DNA from: Pseudomonas lundensis
GTDB taxonomy: Bacteria > Pseudomonadota > Gammaproteobacteria > Pseudomonadales > Pseudomonadaceae
DNA length: 64,000 nucleotides
Direction of reading: 5' to 3'
NCBI RefSeq assembly: GCF_002269125.1
Contig: NZ_NQKI01000008.1
Span: 62,001-126,000, forward strand
This document shows positions 1 to 8,914 of this stretch, one piece after another (the first letter of the stretch is position 1; every line of letters begins with the position of its first letter). The translations under genes and the position numbers were made by a program. The notes beneath the pieces are model-generated. The model saw only the letters and a list, made by a program, of their open reading frames with translations, was not told where the DNA came from and did no database searches.

Positions 1-488
1 ACGAAGGCACCACCGGCATTCAGGCACTCGACCTGCTGGGCCGCAAAGTGCTGATGACTCAAGGCGAAGCCCTCAAAGGCTTCACCAAGATCGTGCACAA
101 GTTCTGCCAGAACAACGAAGGTAACGAAGGCGTTCAGGAGTTCATCGCACCTTTGGCTGCGCTGAACAAAGAATGGGGTGAACTGACCATGAAGGTCGGC
201 ATGGCAGCCATGAAGGACCGTGAAGAAGTGGGCGCGGCTTCGGTCGACTACCTGATGTATTCGGGTTATGCCTGCCTGGCGTACTTCTGGGCTGACATGG
301 CGCGTCTGGCTGCTGAGAAACTGGCTGCCGGCACGTCGGAAGAGGCGTTCTACAAAGCTAAATTGCAGACTGCCCGTTTCTACTTCCAGCGCATCCTGCC
401 ACGCACTCGCACTCATGTTGCGGCCATGCTGTCGGGCGCTGCCAACCTGATGGACATGAAAGAAGAAGACTTCGACCTGGGCTACTAA
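1..488 (+). CDS. acyl-CoA dehydrogenase, C-terminal part (5' end outside window)
   Basis: The reading frame is open from base 3, giving 161 codons to a TAA stop. The first residues match the EGT-GIQALDLLGRK block that follows the catalytic glutamate of acyl-CoA dehydrogenases, so the FAD/acyl domain lies upstream of the window. The rest is the helical C-terminal extension typical of the ~600-residue FadE-like proteins in Pseudomonas. The family catalyses the first, FAD-dependent oxidation of fatty acyl-CoA in beta-oxidation. It closely resembles the complete paralogue at 2176-3954, so the two are probably a duplicated pair with different acyl specificity; specificity cannot be read here. Confidence 0.93.
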   Translation, partial: EGTTGIQALDLLGRKVLMTQGEALKGFTKIVHKFCQNNEGNEGVQEFIAPLAALNKEWGELTMKVGMAAMKDREEVGAASVDYLMYSGYACLAYFWADMARLAAEKLAAGTSEEAFYKAKLQTARFYFQRILPRTRTHVAAMLSGAANLMDMKEEDFDLGY

Positions 489-510
489 GCCCCGCCGGGT
501 CGCAGTCTGA

Positions 511-544
511 AAGCCGCTTCTCCTTCGGGGGAAGCGGCTTTTTT
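511..544 (+). terminator. intrinsic terminator after the acyl-CoA dehydrogenase
   Basis: A perfect 10-bp stem (AAGCCGCTTC / GAAGCGGCTT) encloses a 10-nt loop and is followed by a run of six T. It lies 22 bp after the stop codon. Confidence 0.9.
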
Positions 545-756
545 CGTTGTGGGCCGAGCCTGCACCACGCTCGGCAATGACGAGGAGATGCCGGACGCGT
601 CCTGCAACATTTAAACCCGACAAATCCCCTAAGGCTTTTACGTTGACGGCCGTTAAAACCTATGGCCGAGGCGAACGGGACGTCACCAGGTGTGCTTAAC
701 TGCGGTAAAAGCAGGCACAATGCCACTACTTGGTTGTTCAGGTCGGAGCTTTACTT

Positions 757-2049
757 TTGTCGCGTCCTTCTGCTGCACGTTTCAGTCATTTTTTACCGTC
801 TCTTCTGCTGCTCACAGCGGGCCTTGCGGCTGCGTATGTCAAACACCTCAATGTGTTTTTCACCTCACTGTTTAACGTGCTCCCCACCCTTGTGTTGTTA
901 TTGGGCGGTGCTTACTGCGCGGTCTACCGGCGTCAGCGCGAACTGTTTTTAATGCTGACGGTGTACATCGCCTATTTCCTGCTTGATACCCAGACCGATT
1001 ACTACCGTGACAACGGGCATGTGCGCACAGATGCCGCCGTGGTGTTCCATTTGTGCTCACTGTTATTGCCGCTGTTGTACAGCCTGTACGCGGCCTGGGA
1101 AGAGCGCACCCACCTGTTTCAAGACTTGGTGGCGCGATTTGCGGTGTTGTTGGCCGTGGGCAGTGTCGCCCTGGGGCTGGAGCAAAGTTACCCACAGGTC
1201 CTGCTGAACTGGCTGGCCGAAATTCGCTGGCCCGCGCTGCATGGCAGCTGGATGAGCCTGATCCAGTTGTCTTACCCGGTGTTTTTTATCGGTTTTGTGT
1301 TGCTGGGCTGGCAGTACTGGCGCAATCCCCGACCGTTGCATGCTGCGCAATTGGTGGGGTTGCTAGGGTTGTTCTGGATGTTGCCGCAAACCTTCATCTT
1401 GCCGTTCACGCTCAACATCATGTGCAGTCAGGTGATGTTGATGATTGCGGCCGCGGTGGCGCATGAGGCGTATCAAATGGCGTTCCGTGACGAATTGACC
1501 GGCTTGCCGGGGCGTCGGGCTCTGAACGAACGCTTGCAACGGCTGGGGCGTAATTACGTACTGGCCATGAGCGACGTCGATCATTTTAAGAAATTCAACG
1601 ACACCCACGGTCACGATGTCGGCGATCAGGTCTTGCGTCTGGTCGCCAGCAAGCTGTCCAAGGTCGGCGGCGGGGGGCGTGCCTATCGCTACGGCGGTGA
1701 AGAGTTCGCGCTGGTTTTCGCAGGCAAAACGCTGGACGAGTGCATGCCGCATCTCGATGAGTTGCGTGAGTCCATCGCCAGCTACAACATTCAATTACGT
1801 AATCAGGAAAGCCGCCCGCAAGATGACCAACAAGGCCGCCAGCGCCGTGCAGGCACGCGGGCCAGCAGTGTGTCGGTCACCGTGAGTATCGGCGTCGCCG
1901 AGCGCATGCCAGAGCAGCGTACGGCGGAAGAGGTGCTCAAAGCGGCGGACAAGGCGCTCTACAGTGCGAAAAGTGCTGGCCGCAACTGCGTCATTGCCTA
2001 CGGCCAAACCCGCCGGGGTGCGGTCAGGACCAGCGAAGTCCCGGCTTGA
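757..2049 (+). CDS. membrane-anchored diguanylate cyclase (GGDEF)
   Basis: The first ~200 residues contain about six hydrophobic segments, forming an integral-membrane sensor region of unknown ligand. The C-terminal GGDEF domain has the substrate-binding SDVDHFKKFND segment and an intact GGEEF active site at residues 313-317, so it should make cyclic di-GMP from two GTP. The inhibitory I-site (RxxD five residues before the motif) is absent: the position reads GGGG. The start is uncertain. I chose TTG at 757 because GGAG lies 8 nt upstream; an in-frame TTG at 730 has no clear ribosome-binding site. A charged insert near residues 350-370 (RPQDDQQGRQRR) interrupts the domain end. It sits between two acyl-CoA dehydrogenase genes. 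Confidence 0.88.
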   Translation: MSRPSAARFSHFLPSLLLLTAGLAAAYVKHLNVFFTSLFNVLPTLVLLLGGAYCAVYRRQRELFLMLTVYIAYFLLDTQTDYYRDNGHVRTDAAVVFHLCSLLLPLLYSLYAAWEERTHLFQDLVARFAVLLAVGSVALGLEQSYPQVLLNWLAEIRWPALHGSWMSLIQLSYPVFFIGFVLLGWQYWRNPRPLHAAQLVGLLGLFWMLPQTFILPFTLNIMCSQVMLMIAAAVAHEAYQMAFRDELTGLPGRRALNERLQRLGRNYVLAMSDVDHFKKFNDTHGHDVGDQVLRLVASKLSKVGGGGRAYRYGGEEFALVFAGKTLDECMPHLDELRESIASYNIQLRNQESRPQDDQQGRQRRAGTRASSVSVTVSIGVAERMPEQRTAEEVLKAADKALYSAKSAGRNCVIAYGQTRRGAVRTSEVPA

Positions 2050-2175
2050 TGTGACTATTTTTATGCATATAGTCACTAGGCGACCCTATGTATCGCTCTC
2101 GTTGTTAAGTTAGACTGGGCCACTTCTGTACGTGGCCCGTCCGGGCTTTCACCGTTAGCGATTACGAGGTTTGCC

Positions 2176-3954
2176 ATGGCTGATTACAAAGCGCCCCTGC
2201 GCGATATGCGCTTCGTCCTCAATGAAGTGTTCGATGTCGCCTCCCTGTGGGCAAAACTGCCGGCACTGGCAGAGACCGTAGACGCAGAAACGGTTGAAGC
2301 CATTCTTGAAGAAGCAGGCAAGGTGACAGCCAAAAGCATTGCGCCCTTGAGCCGTGGCGGTGATGAAGAGGGTTGTCATTGGAACGACACTGTCGTAACC
2401 ACGCCAGCTGGCTTTGTCGACGCGTATAAAACCTACGCCGAGGGCGGTTGGGTAGGCGTCGGCGGGGATCCCGAGTTCGGCGGCATGGGCATGCCCAAGG
2501 CGGTGTCGGCTCAAGTCGAAGAGATGATTAACTCCTCCAGCCTCGCATTTGGCCTGTACCCGATGCTGACGGCCGGTGCGTGCGTGTCGATTAATGCCCA
2601 TGCCAGCGACGAGCTGAAAGCCACTTACCTACCGAATATGTACGCTGGCGTATGGGCCGGCTCCATGTGCCTGACCGAGCCCCATGCCGGTACTGACCTG
2701 GGGATTATCCGGACTAAAGCTGAGCCACAGGCTGACGGCGCTTACACCATCAGCGGGACTAAAATTTTCATCACCGGCGGCGAACACGACCTGACCGAAA
2801 ACATCATCCATTTGGTACTGGCCAAGCTGCCGGATGCACCGGCGGGGCCCAAAGGCATTTCGCTGTTTCTGGTGCCGAAATTCATGGTTAATGCCGATGG
2901 CAGCCTGGGTCAGCGCAATACGGTCACCTGCGGCTCTATCGAACACAAAATGGGCATTCAGGCCTCGGCCACGTGCGTGATGAACTTCGATGAGGCTGTC
3001 GGCTACCTGGTGGGCGAGCCCAACCGTGGCCTGGCGGCCATGTTCACCATGATGAATTACGAGCGTCTGGGGGTCGGTATTCAGGGGCTGGCGTCGGGCG
3101 AACGCTCGTACCAGAACGCTGTGGAATACGCACGCGACCGCCTGCAAGGTCGCGCTGCCACTGGCGCTCAAGCCAAAGACAAAGCCGCAGACCCGATCAT
3201 CGTCCACGCCGACGTGCGTCGCATGCTGCTGACCATGAAAGCGTCGAACGAAGGTGGTCGTGCCTTTTCCACCTACGTGGCCAATCAGCTGGACATTGCC
3301 AAGTTCAGCGATGACCCGGGCGCCCGTGAACGGGCCGATGCCCTGGTGGCATTGCTGACGCCGGTGGCCAAAGCGTTCATCACTGATCTGGGGCTCGAAA
3401 CCACGGTCCACGGCCAGCAAGTGTTTGGCGGTCACGGTTACATCCGTGAATGGGGTCAGGAGCAATTGGTGCGTGATGTACGCATCACTCAAATCTACGA
3501 AGGCACCAACGGCATCCAGGCGCTGGACTTGATGGGTCGCAAGATCGTGGGTAACAACGGCGCCTATTACCGCTTGTACGCGGATGAAATTCGTCAGTTC
3601 ATCGCTTCGGCCTGTGGCGATCTGAATGCGTTCACGGCGCCTTTGGCGTCAGCTTTGGACACACTTGATGCGTTGACTGCCTGGGTTCTTGAACGTGCGA
3701 AATCCAATCCGAACGAGATTGGCGCGGCTTCGGTCGAGTACCTGCAAGTTTTTGGTTACACAACGTATGCCTACATGTGGGCGCTGATGGCCAAAGCAGC
3801 ACAGGGCAAGGAATCCGAAGACGCCTTCTACATCAGCAAGATGGGCACTGCGCGCTTCTATTTCGAGCGTTTGCTGCCACGTATTCATTCGCTGAGCGCG
3901 TCGGTCAAGGCCGGTAGCGAGTCGCTGTACGTGCTGGATGAAGCACATTTTTAA
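2176..3954 (+). CDS. acyl-CoA dehydrogenase (FadE-like, 592 aa)
   Basis: A full-length ~600-residue acyl-CoA dehydrogenase. It has an N-terminal helical domain, a central beta domain (LTEPHAGTDLG, ISGTKIFITGGEHD) and a C-terminal four-helix domain. The catalytic glutamate is residue 442 in IYEGTNGIQ. A further ~120-residue helical extension is shared with the partial gene at the window start. It should oxidise a fatty acyl-CoA to the trans-2-enoyl-CoA using FAD and pass electrons to ETF. The ATG at 2176 follows an acceptable AGGT-type site. No intrinsic terminator is obvious before the GacA box 12 bp downstream of the stop. Acyl-chain specificity is not visible. Confidence 0.95.
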   Translation: MADYKAPLRDMRFVLNEVFDVASLWAKLPALAETVDAETVEAILEEAGKVTAKSIAPLSRGGDEEGCHWNDTVVTTPAGFVDAYKTYAEGGWVGVGGDPEFGGMGMPKAVSAQVEEMINSSSLAFGLYPMLTAGACVSINAHASDELKATYLPNMYAGVWAGSMCLTEPHAGTDLGIIRTKAEPQADGAYTISGTKIFITGGEHDLTENIIHLVLAKLPDAPAGPKGISLFLVPKFMVNADGSLGQRNTVTCGSIEHKMGIQASATCVMNFDEAVGYLVGEPNRGLAAMFTMMNYERLGVGIQGLASGERSYQNAVEYARDRLQGRAATGAQAKDKAADPIIVHADVRRMLLTMKASNEGGRAFSTYVANQLDIAKFSDDPGARERADALVALLTPVAKAFITDLGLETTVHGQQVFGGHGYIREWGQEQLVRDVRITQIYEGTNGIQALDLMGRKIVGNNGAYYRLYADEIRQFIASACGDLNAFTAPLASALDTLDALTAWVLERAKSNPNEIGAASVEYLQVFGYTTYAYMWALMAKAAQGKESEDAFYISKMGTARFYFERLLPRIHSLSASVKAGSESLYVLDEAHF

Positions 3955-3968
3955 GCTGTTTAGGTGTA

Positions 3969-3986
3969 TGTAAGCATTTGCTTACA
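3969..3986 (+). promoter_or_regulatory. GacA upstream activating sequence of rsmX
   Basis: Exact match to the pseudomonad GacA box TGTAAG-N6-CTTACA. It is embedded in a longer perfect inverted repeat (10-bp arms, 3967-3988). Its centre is about 65 bp upstream of the predicted sRNA start, the spacing known for rsmX/Y/Z promoters. Confidence 0.88.
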
Positions 3987-4042
3987 TAACGCGCTGCCAA
4001 TCGTCCATATCGCTAAATTGGATCCAGCGGTAATCTACTTCA

Positions 4043-4168
4043 CATGGACGTCGAGCAGGAAGCTCAAAGCAACAACAGGGACACGTAGGATTCTGCCAGG
4101 ATGGCGGAGTGAAAAGGATGTCAGGGAAACAGTCTGCAAAACCCCGCTTCGGCGGGGTTTTCTTTTTT
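4043..4168 (+). ncRNA. rsmX: RsmX-type small RNA sequestering RsmA/CsrA
   Basis: There is no credible protein here. The segment has eight GGA motifs, starting at 4046, 4058, 4079, 4088, 4099, 4106, 4116 and 4125, several in A/C-rich single-strand-like context such as ACAGGGACA and CAGGGAAAC. This is the hallmark of the Rsm family that titrates the translational repressor RsmA/RsmE. It ends in a strong terminator. A -10-like TAATCT at 4031-4036 predicts a start near 4043, giving about 125 nt, close to known RsmX. The GacA box at 3969-3986 completes the promoter, so expression should depend on GacS/GacA. The exact 5' end is inferred. Confidence 0.88.
4138..4168 (+). terminator. rsmX terminator, possibly bidirectional
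   Basis: Stem AAAACCCCGC / GCGGGGTTTT with a TTCG loop, followed by C and six T. Read on the minus strand it ends in four T and could also stop the converging LysR gene. Confidence 0.9.
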
Positions 4169-4227
4169 GTGGCGCAGAAAGGTGTTTACACCGCGTAGGA
4201 GCAAGCGCTCTAGCGGATCTAAACACG

Positions 4228-5127
4228 TCAGAGCGGCGTTTCTTCCTGCTGGATCACATCCTCAAGCAGCGTGCGCAGCAACCCCAATGTGGCTTGCTGA
4301 CGTTGCACATCGCGACACACCAACCCCACTTTCAAAGGCACCCGCGGTTCGCTGAGCGGTTTCCACAATAGCGCCTTGTCATCGTGCTCATGACGCGAGC
4401 GTCCCGGCAGAACCGTGGCCAATTTGGTGTGCGGCAAACTGTCGAGAATGCCGGCCATGTTGTTGAGCTCCGCCTGTACCTGAGGGCGGCGGCCCAGATT
4501 GGCCAATTGGCTCTGCCAGATTTGGCGCACCTGAAACTCTTCTCCTAACAGCAGCATTGGTAACTCTGCCGCTTGAGTCAGTGAGACTTTCTTGAATTCA
4601 CGCAGCGGGTGATCTGCCGGGATGACAAGTTGCAGCTCATCTTCGTACAACAGCATGCCGTGCAACCCCGGCTGACGCGGCGGCAGGTAGCTGATGCCGA
4701 TGTCGAGCGAGCCGTTGAGCAGGCGACGCTCGATCTCCAGCCCTGTCAATTCGTAAATCTGCACCACCAAGTGCGGTTGCGCCTGGCGCACGCGCTCCAA
4801 CATCTGCGGCACCAGACTGGTGTGTACCGTTTGCAGTACACCAATCGCAATCGTGCGCAGGGCCTGGCCCTGAAAGTTGCGCAAGGCTTCTTTGGCCCGC
4901 TGTAACCCGTCGAGCAGTGGCAGCGCGTGGTTATACAGGGTGTGCGCCGCCAGCGTGGGCAACAGGCGTTTGCTGCTGCGTTCGAACAGGCTTACATCAA
5001 GGTTGTGTTCGAGTTGGCGGATCTGTTGCGAGAGGGCCGGCTGCGAGATGGAAAGACGTTCGGCAGCACGCCCCACATGGCCTTCTTCATACACCGCAAC
5101 GAAATAACGCAGTTGCTTGAAATCCAT
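4228..5127 (-). CDS. LysR-family transcriptional regulator
   Basis: A 299-residue protein of normal LTTR length. The N-terminal winged helix-turn-helix (FVAVYEEGHVGRAAERLSIS, then QPALSQQIRQLE) is followed by a linker helix and a periplasmic-binding-fold effector domain from about residue 90. It is most like the CynR/BenM/CatR group. The effector is unknown. It is transcribed away from the class III aminotransferase gene (229 bp between the starts), which suggests it controls that gene. A perfect palindrome covers its own start codon. In P. fluorescens B16 a regulator and an aminotransferase near pqq were, as I recall, named pqqH and pqqI; I cannot confirm these are the same genes. Confidence 0.92.
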   Translation of the reverse strand: MDFKQLRYFVAVYEEGHVGRAAERLSISQPALSQQIRQLEHNLDVSLFERSSKRLLPTLAAHTLYNHALPLLDGLQRAKEALRNFQGQALRTIAIGVLQTVHTSLVPQMLERVRQAQPHLVVQIYELTGLEIERRLLNGSLDIGISYLPPRQPGLHGMLLYEDELQLVIPADHPLREFKKVSLTQAAELPMLLLGEEFQVRQIWQSQLANLGRRPQVQAELNNMAGILDSLPHTKLATVLPGRSRHEHDDKALLWKPLSEPRVPLKVGLVCRDVQRQQATLGLLRTLLEDVIQQEETPL

Positions 5128-5140
5128 AAGTATTACTTAT
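5126..5140. promoter_or_regulatory. palindrome over the LysR start codon (candidate operator)
   Basis: ATAAGT-ATT-ACTTAT is a perfect 6-3-6 inverted repeat with T-N11-A symmetry typical of LysR boxes. It includes the first bases of the LysR start codon, so binding would block its own transcription or initiation. Confidence 0.4.
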
Positions 5141-5356
5141 CGAAAATGCTTAAAAAACGAAATGGCCCTAAAGCCGCCAGGCGCCTAGTCTACGCCCATT
5201 CCAAAGGGCTCGTAGCGTCACAGAGCCAGAGAAAGTGCAAGGGTGTAGCGTTACTTTGCATAGGCAAGGCAGAAAACCCCGCAGAGGGATTTACCCTGAC
5301 TAAACCCAGCACCCGGTTGCAAATCGAAACGGCTTATGGTCACAAGGTCAGCGTGC

Positions 5357-6640
5357 ATGAACCTGTTTAACCTGCGTCGCCAATCCCCCAGCCTTGATGA
5401 GCTGGCGATTGAGCCTCAGTCTTTGCCTATGAATCACGGTGTCTCCCGCGAATGTTTAATGCCCAGCGTAGAGCGGCCAGCGCAAGTTTTTGTGCGTGGC
5501 CAGGGGTCATGGATGTGGGACAGCGACAGTCGGGCTTACCTGGATTTTACCCAGGGCGGGGCTGCCAACAGTCTGGGCCACAGCCCGGCCGCGTTGACCC
5601 GGGCGATCGTAGAACAGGCGCAGTCATTGATGAACCCCGGTTCCGGGTTCTTCAATCGCGGCATGCTGAACCTGGCTGAGCGCTTGTGCCACAGCACCGG
5701 CAGCGATCAGGTGCATTTTCTGAACACCGGGGCCGAGGCCAATGAAGGCGCGATCAAGCTGGCGCGTAAATGGGGCCAGCTGCATCGTGGCGGCGCTTAC
5801 CGGATTATTACGGCGACCGGCAGTTGTCACGGCCGTAGCTTTGGCGCGATGTCAGCGTCGGGCAGTGGCACGTTTGATAACCGCTTCGAGCCGCAACTGC
5901 CGGGGTTCATCAATGTGCCGTTCAATGATTTACCCGCGTTGCACGCCGCAGTCGATGCTCAAACCGTGGCCATCATGCTGGAACCGGTGCAGAGCGAAGC
6001 GGGGGTGATCCCGGCAACCGAGCATTACCTCAAAGGCGTGGAACGGCTGTGTCGGGAGTTGGGTATTTTGCTGATTCTCGATGAAGTCCAAACCGGCATT
6101 GGGCGCTGCGGCACCCTGCTGGCGGAACAGAATTACGGCATTCGTGCAGATGTCATCACGCTGGGTAAAGGCCTTGGTGGCGGCGTGCCACTGGCGGCAT
6201 TGCTGGCACGAGGCAAAGCATGTTGCTTGGAAGCTGACGAGCTGGGCGGCACGCATCACGGCAATGCGCTGATGACAGCGGCCGGCAGCGCAGTGCTGGA
6301 AACCGTATTGGAAAAAGGCTTTTTGCAACAGGTTCGCGACGCAGGGCAACACTTGCACGAGGGACTGGGGCGCTTGGCCAATCGTTATGCGCAGGGAGAA
6401 CTGCGTGGGCAAGGCCTGATGTGGGGCCTGACACTGTCCGATGATTCGGCAGATGAAGTCGTAAAAGCGGCGTTGTATGAAGGTTTGCTAATCACGGCCC
6501 CGCAACCCGATTGTCTGCGGTTCACCCCGGCGCTGTGCGTCAGCAAAGGCAATATTGATGAAATGCTGCTGCGTCTGGCCCGTGCTTTTTCCAGGGTCAG
6601 GACTGCGCAGTTGCAGTGTCGGCGTGCCGTGTTGGTGTAA
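5357..6640 (+). CDS. class III PLP-dependent aminotransferase (ArgD-like)
   Basis: A 427-residue aminotransferase of the acetylornithine/ornithine/4-aminobutyrate fold. It shows the LNTGAEANEGAIKLARKW cofactor loop, the LILDEVQTGIGR block and the PLP-binding lysine, residue 271 in TLGKGLGGG. The ATG at 5357 was chosen over the in-frame ATG at 5336 because AAGGT lies 8-12 nt before it. The family transfers an omega-amino group to 2-oxoglutarate, but the true amine donor is unknown. It is divergent from the LysR gene and upstream of the pqq locus. A dedicated terminator follows. A biosynthetic ArgD role is less likely, since argD normally sits with astA/aruF genes in Pseudomonas. Confidence 0.88.
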   Translation: MNLFNLRRQSPSLDELAIEPQSLPMNHGVSRECLMPSVERPAQVFVRGQGSWMWDSDSRAYLDFTQGGAANSLGHSPAALTRAIVEQAQSLMNPGSGFFNRGMLNLAERLCHSTGSDQVHFLNTGAEANEGAIKLARKWGQLHRGGAYRIITATGSCHGRSFGAMSASGSGTFDNRFEPQLPGFINVPFNDLPALHAAVDAQTVAIMLEPVQSEAGVIPATEHYLKGVERLCRELGILLILDEVQTGIGRCGTLLAEQNYGIRADVITLGKGLGGGVPLAALLARGKACCLEADELGGTHHGNALMTAAGSAVLETVLEKGFLQQVRDAGQHLHEGLGRLANRYAQGELRGQGLMWGLTLSDDSADEVVKAALYEGLLITAPQPDCLRFTPALCVSKGNIDEMLLRLARAFSRVRTAQLQCRRAVLV

Positions 6641-6696
6641 CGGCTGACTTACCGGCGCACACAGAATTTAAAGAACCGTCTCGCGGTATAACGCAT

Positions 6697-6735
6697 CGCC
6701 CCGTGCCTGTTTCGTTCGGCACGGGGCGTTTTTTT
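6697..6735 (+). terminator. intrinsic terminator after the aminotransferase
   Basis: 11-bp GC-rich stem CGCCCCGTGCC / GGCACGGGGCG followed by seven T. Confidence 0.93.
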
Positions 6736-6831
6736 GTCCGTAGAAACGTACTGAGTGAACCTTTTGACAGCGCTCAGAGTCGATTAATCGTAGGGCTTGA
6801 TTGAGCCCATCATTGATTGGGGACTGAACAC

Positions 6832-6990
6832 ATGGACATCATTCGCATCATCATCGCCATCCTGCTGCCGCCGCTGGGTGTGTTTTTACAAGTCGGTTTC
6901 GGCGGAGCTTTCTGGCTGAATATTCTGTTGACGCTGTTGGGTTATTTCCCGGGTGTGATCCATGCGGTGTACATCATCGCCAAGCGATAA
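6832..6990 (+). CDS. YqaE/Pmp3-family small membrane protein (52 aa)
   Basis: A 52-residue protein with two hydrophobic segments separated by a short glycine-rich loop (PPLGVFLQVGFGGAFWLN). It has the LLTLLGYFPGVIHAVYII second helix that defines the Pmp3/YqaE family. Members are inner-membrane proteins linked to stress and membrane potential; the molecular role is unclear. It has GGGGAC upstream of the ATG and its own terminator at 7030-7058. Too short for a standard 60-residue cutoff. Confidence 0.9.
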   Translation: MDIIRIIIAILLPPLGVFLQVGFGGAFWLNILLTLLGYFPGVIHAVYIIAKR

Positions 6991-7029
6991 CGTTCCCCTC
7001 GCCCTGATCTCCAACAGTTGCCAAGCAGT

Positions 7030-7058
7030 CGAAGCTGCGCCAGTCGCAGCTTCGTTTT
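7030..7058 (+). terminator. intrinsic terminator after the YqaE gene
   Basis: Perfect 10-bp stem CGAAGCTGCG / CGCAGCTTCG with a five-base loop and four T. Confidence 0.85.
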
Positions 7059-7078
7059 CCGGCGGTGACTTCAGCGGT

Positions 7079-8914
7079 TCAGTCAGGGGTTGATTGCATC
7101 ACTTCCTGATAAAACAGCCATTCCTGCTCCAGGGCGTGGGCCTGATTACTGGCTTTGCGGAACCCGTGGCGCTCGTCCGGGTAGTAATACGCTTTGGCAG
7201 GAATACCGTTCTTTTGCAGGGCGCTTAACATGTCGCGGGTTTGTTGCGGCACGACGACCGCGTCCAGTTCACCTTGAAAGAAAATGACGGGTACGCGGAT
7301 GTTGGCAGCGTGCAGCAAAGGCGTGCGCGCTGCGTAGCGTTCGGCATCCCGGTCGGGATCGCCAATCAGCCAGTCCATGTAATCGCCTTCGAACTTATGG
7401 GTATCGCGCGCCAGTGCAACGGGATCGCTGACGCCATACAGGCTGGCGCCCGCGCGGAACACATTCTTGAACGCCAGTGCACAGAGCGTGGTGTAACCGC
7501 CAGCACTCCCACCGCGAATGAAAGCGTTGTGACGATCAATCAGCCCTTGATCGGCAAGATAACTGACCACGGCACAGGCGTCTTCCACATCCACTTCGCC
7601 CCATTTCAGATGCAGTGTTTGCCGGTACTCGCGGCCATAACCGGTACTGCCACGGTAGTTGAGGTCAGCGACTGCAAAGCCGCGTTGCGTCCAGTATTGA
7701 ATGCGCGGGTCGAGCATTGGATAGCACGCCGATGTAGGGCCGCCATGGATAAACACCACCAGCGGCGGCTGTTTTTCGCCGTGCATGGCCGGGTAGAAAA
7801 AGCCGTGGGCGTCGCCACCCGACGAGGGGTAGCGCAACGTTTGCGGGCGGCTGACGCGGTCAGCCGGCAACGGTGCTACACCGCCGGCCAGCACGGTGAC
7901 GTGTCGGCTGTTGCGGGCGATACGAATGATGGCCGAGGGACTGACCGGTGAGGCAGCGATGCAATAGATCGCCTGCTCATCCAGCGCCAGACTGCGGAAA
8001 CGGCTGTATGGCCCCGTGAATTCTTCAAGGCTGGCGTCAGAGGTGCGTATGCCCAAGCGTCCGAACCCTGCCTGTGTCCATGTGGCGACGTAGGCATTGT
8101 CATTCAGCGGCAGCCAGGTGCTGCCGCCCAACTGCCAGGGTGCCGGCGCGTGGTCGGCAGACTCGCCCGGTAATTTATTCAGGCCGCCCGCCGATTCGAT
8201 CCACGGTTGCCAATAACCCTCGCGGTCTGTCAGGCAGTACAGGCGGTTATGCTGATCGAAACGCGGTTGTTGCAGCGACTCTTCGCCCGCATCGCCCGCA
8301 ACGCACCGTGGCGTTTGCCAGCGGTGTTCCGGACTGCGCTGCGCGACCATCAAGCGCGTTGAGGTCCATGGCTGATGCGGACGGCTCCACTCGATCCACG
8401 CCAAACGCCGGCCATCAGGGCTCAACGTTGGTGCCGCATAGAAATCAGCGTTTTCGACCAGTACGTGGCGCGCTGACGAGGCAGGGTCAATGCTGACCAA
8501 ACGATGCCGGTCCTTGTCCTCTTCAACCGCCAGCACTTGCCCGTCAGCAAACTGCACATCGCCATAGCGGCAGGTGCCTTGCGTCAAGGCGCGAGGTGCT
8601 GTGCCCTCCAGCGCTTGCACGTACACCTGTTGATCGGACTCATTGACGAACACAATGCCGTCATCGCTCAGGCAAAACGACCCGCCGCCGTACTCGTACA
8701 CGCGGCTGCGCACGCTGAAGCCGTCCGGCGTCAGGCAGTGCGCCTGACCGTCGCGCCAATGCCAGATGCGGCAGGCTGCATCCTGTGGGCGGTATTCGTT
8801 CCAGAACAGGCCGTGGGGGCCGAGTTTCAGTTCGGCAAAATCCACACCGGCGGCGACGGCGAGGTCGGCGCTGAAGGGTTCAGCCTTTGGCGATGAGTCG
8901 TGAGTTTCGGTCAT
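7079..8914 (-). CDS. S9-family prolyl oligopeptidase / acylaminoacyl peptidase
   Basis: About 611 residues: an N-terminal beta-propeller with repeats ([23 protein letters not shown]) and a C-terminal alpha/beta-hydrolase domain. The nucleophile motif is GGSAGG, the aspartate lies in GELDAVV and the histidine in DERHGF. No signal peptide is seen, so it should act in the cytoplasm. It is the last gene of the pqq operon, and its likely ATG (8914) overlaps the pqqE end by 35 bp. A peptidase at this place has been called pqqM in P. fluorescens; a role in trimming the PqqA peptide is plausible but not shown here. An alternative ATG is at 8935. Confidence 0.9.
   Translation of the reverse strand: MTETHDSSPKAEPFSADLAVAAGVDFAELKLGPHGLFWNEYRPQDAACRIWHWRDGQAHCLTPDGFSVRSRVYEYGGGSFCLSDDGIVFVNESDQQVYVQALEGTAPRALTQGTCRYGDVQFADGQVLAVEEDKDRHRLVSIDPASSARHVLVENADFYAAPTLSPDGRRLAWIEWSRPHQPWTSTRLMVAQRSPEHRWQTPRCVAGDAGEESLQQPRFDQHNRLYCLTDREGYWQPWIESAGGLNKLPGESADHAPAPWQLGGSTWLPLNDNAYVATWTQAGFGRLGIRTSDASLEEFTGPYSRFRSLALDEQAIYCIAASPVSPSAIIRIARNSRHVTVLAGGVAPLPADRVSRPQTLRYPSSGGDAHGFFYPAMHGEKQPPLVVFIHGGPTSACYPMLDPRIQYWTQRGFAVADLNYRGSTGYGREYRQTLHLKWGEVDVEDACAVVSYLADQGLIDRHNAFIRGGSAGGYTTLCALAFKNVFRAGASLYGVSDPVALARDTHKFEGDYMDWLIGDPDRDAERYAARTPLLHAANIRVPVIFFQGELDAVVVPQQTRDMLSALQKNGIPAKAYYYPDERHGFRKASNQAHALEQEWLFYQEVMQSTPD

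Noticed and set aside
3964-4371. 135-residue plus-strand reading frame
   Set aside because: It covers the GacA box, the rsmX RNA with its terminator and the end of the LysR gene; no protein-like features.
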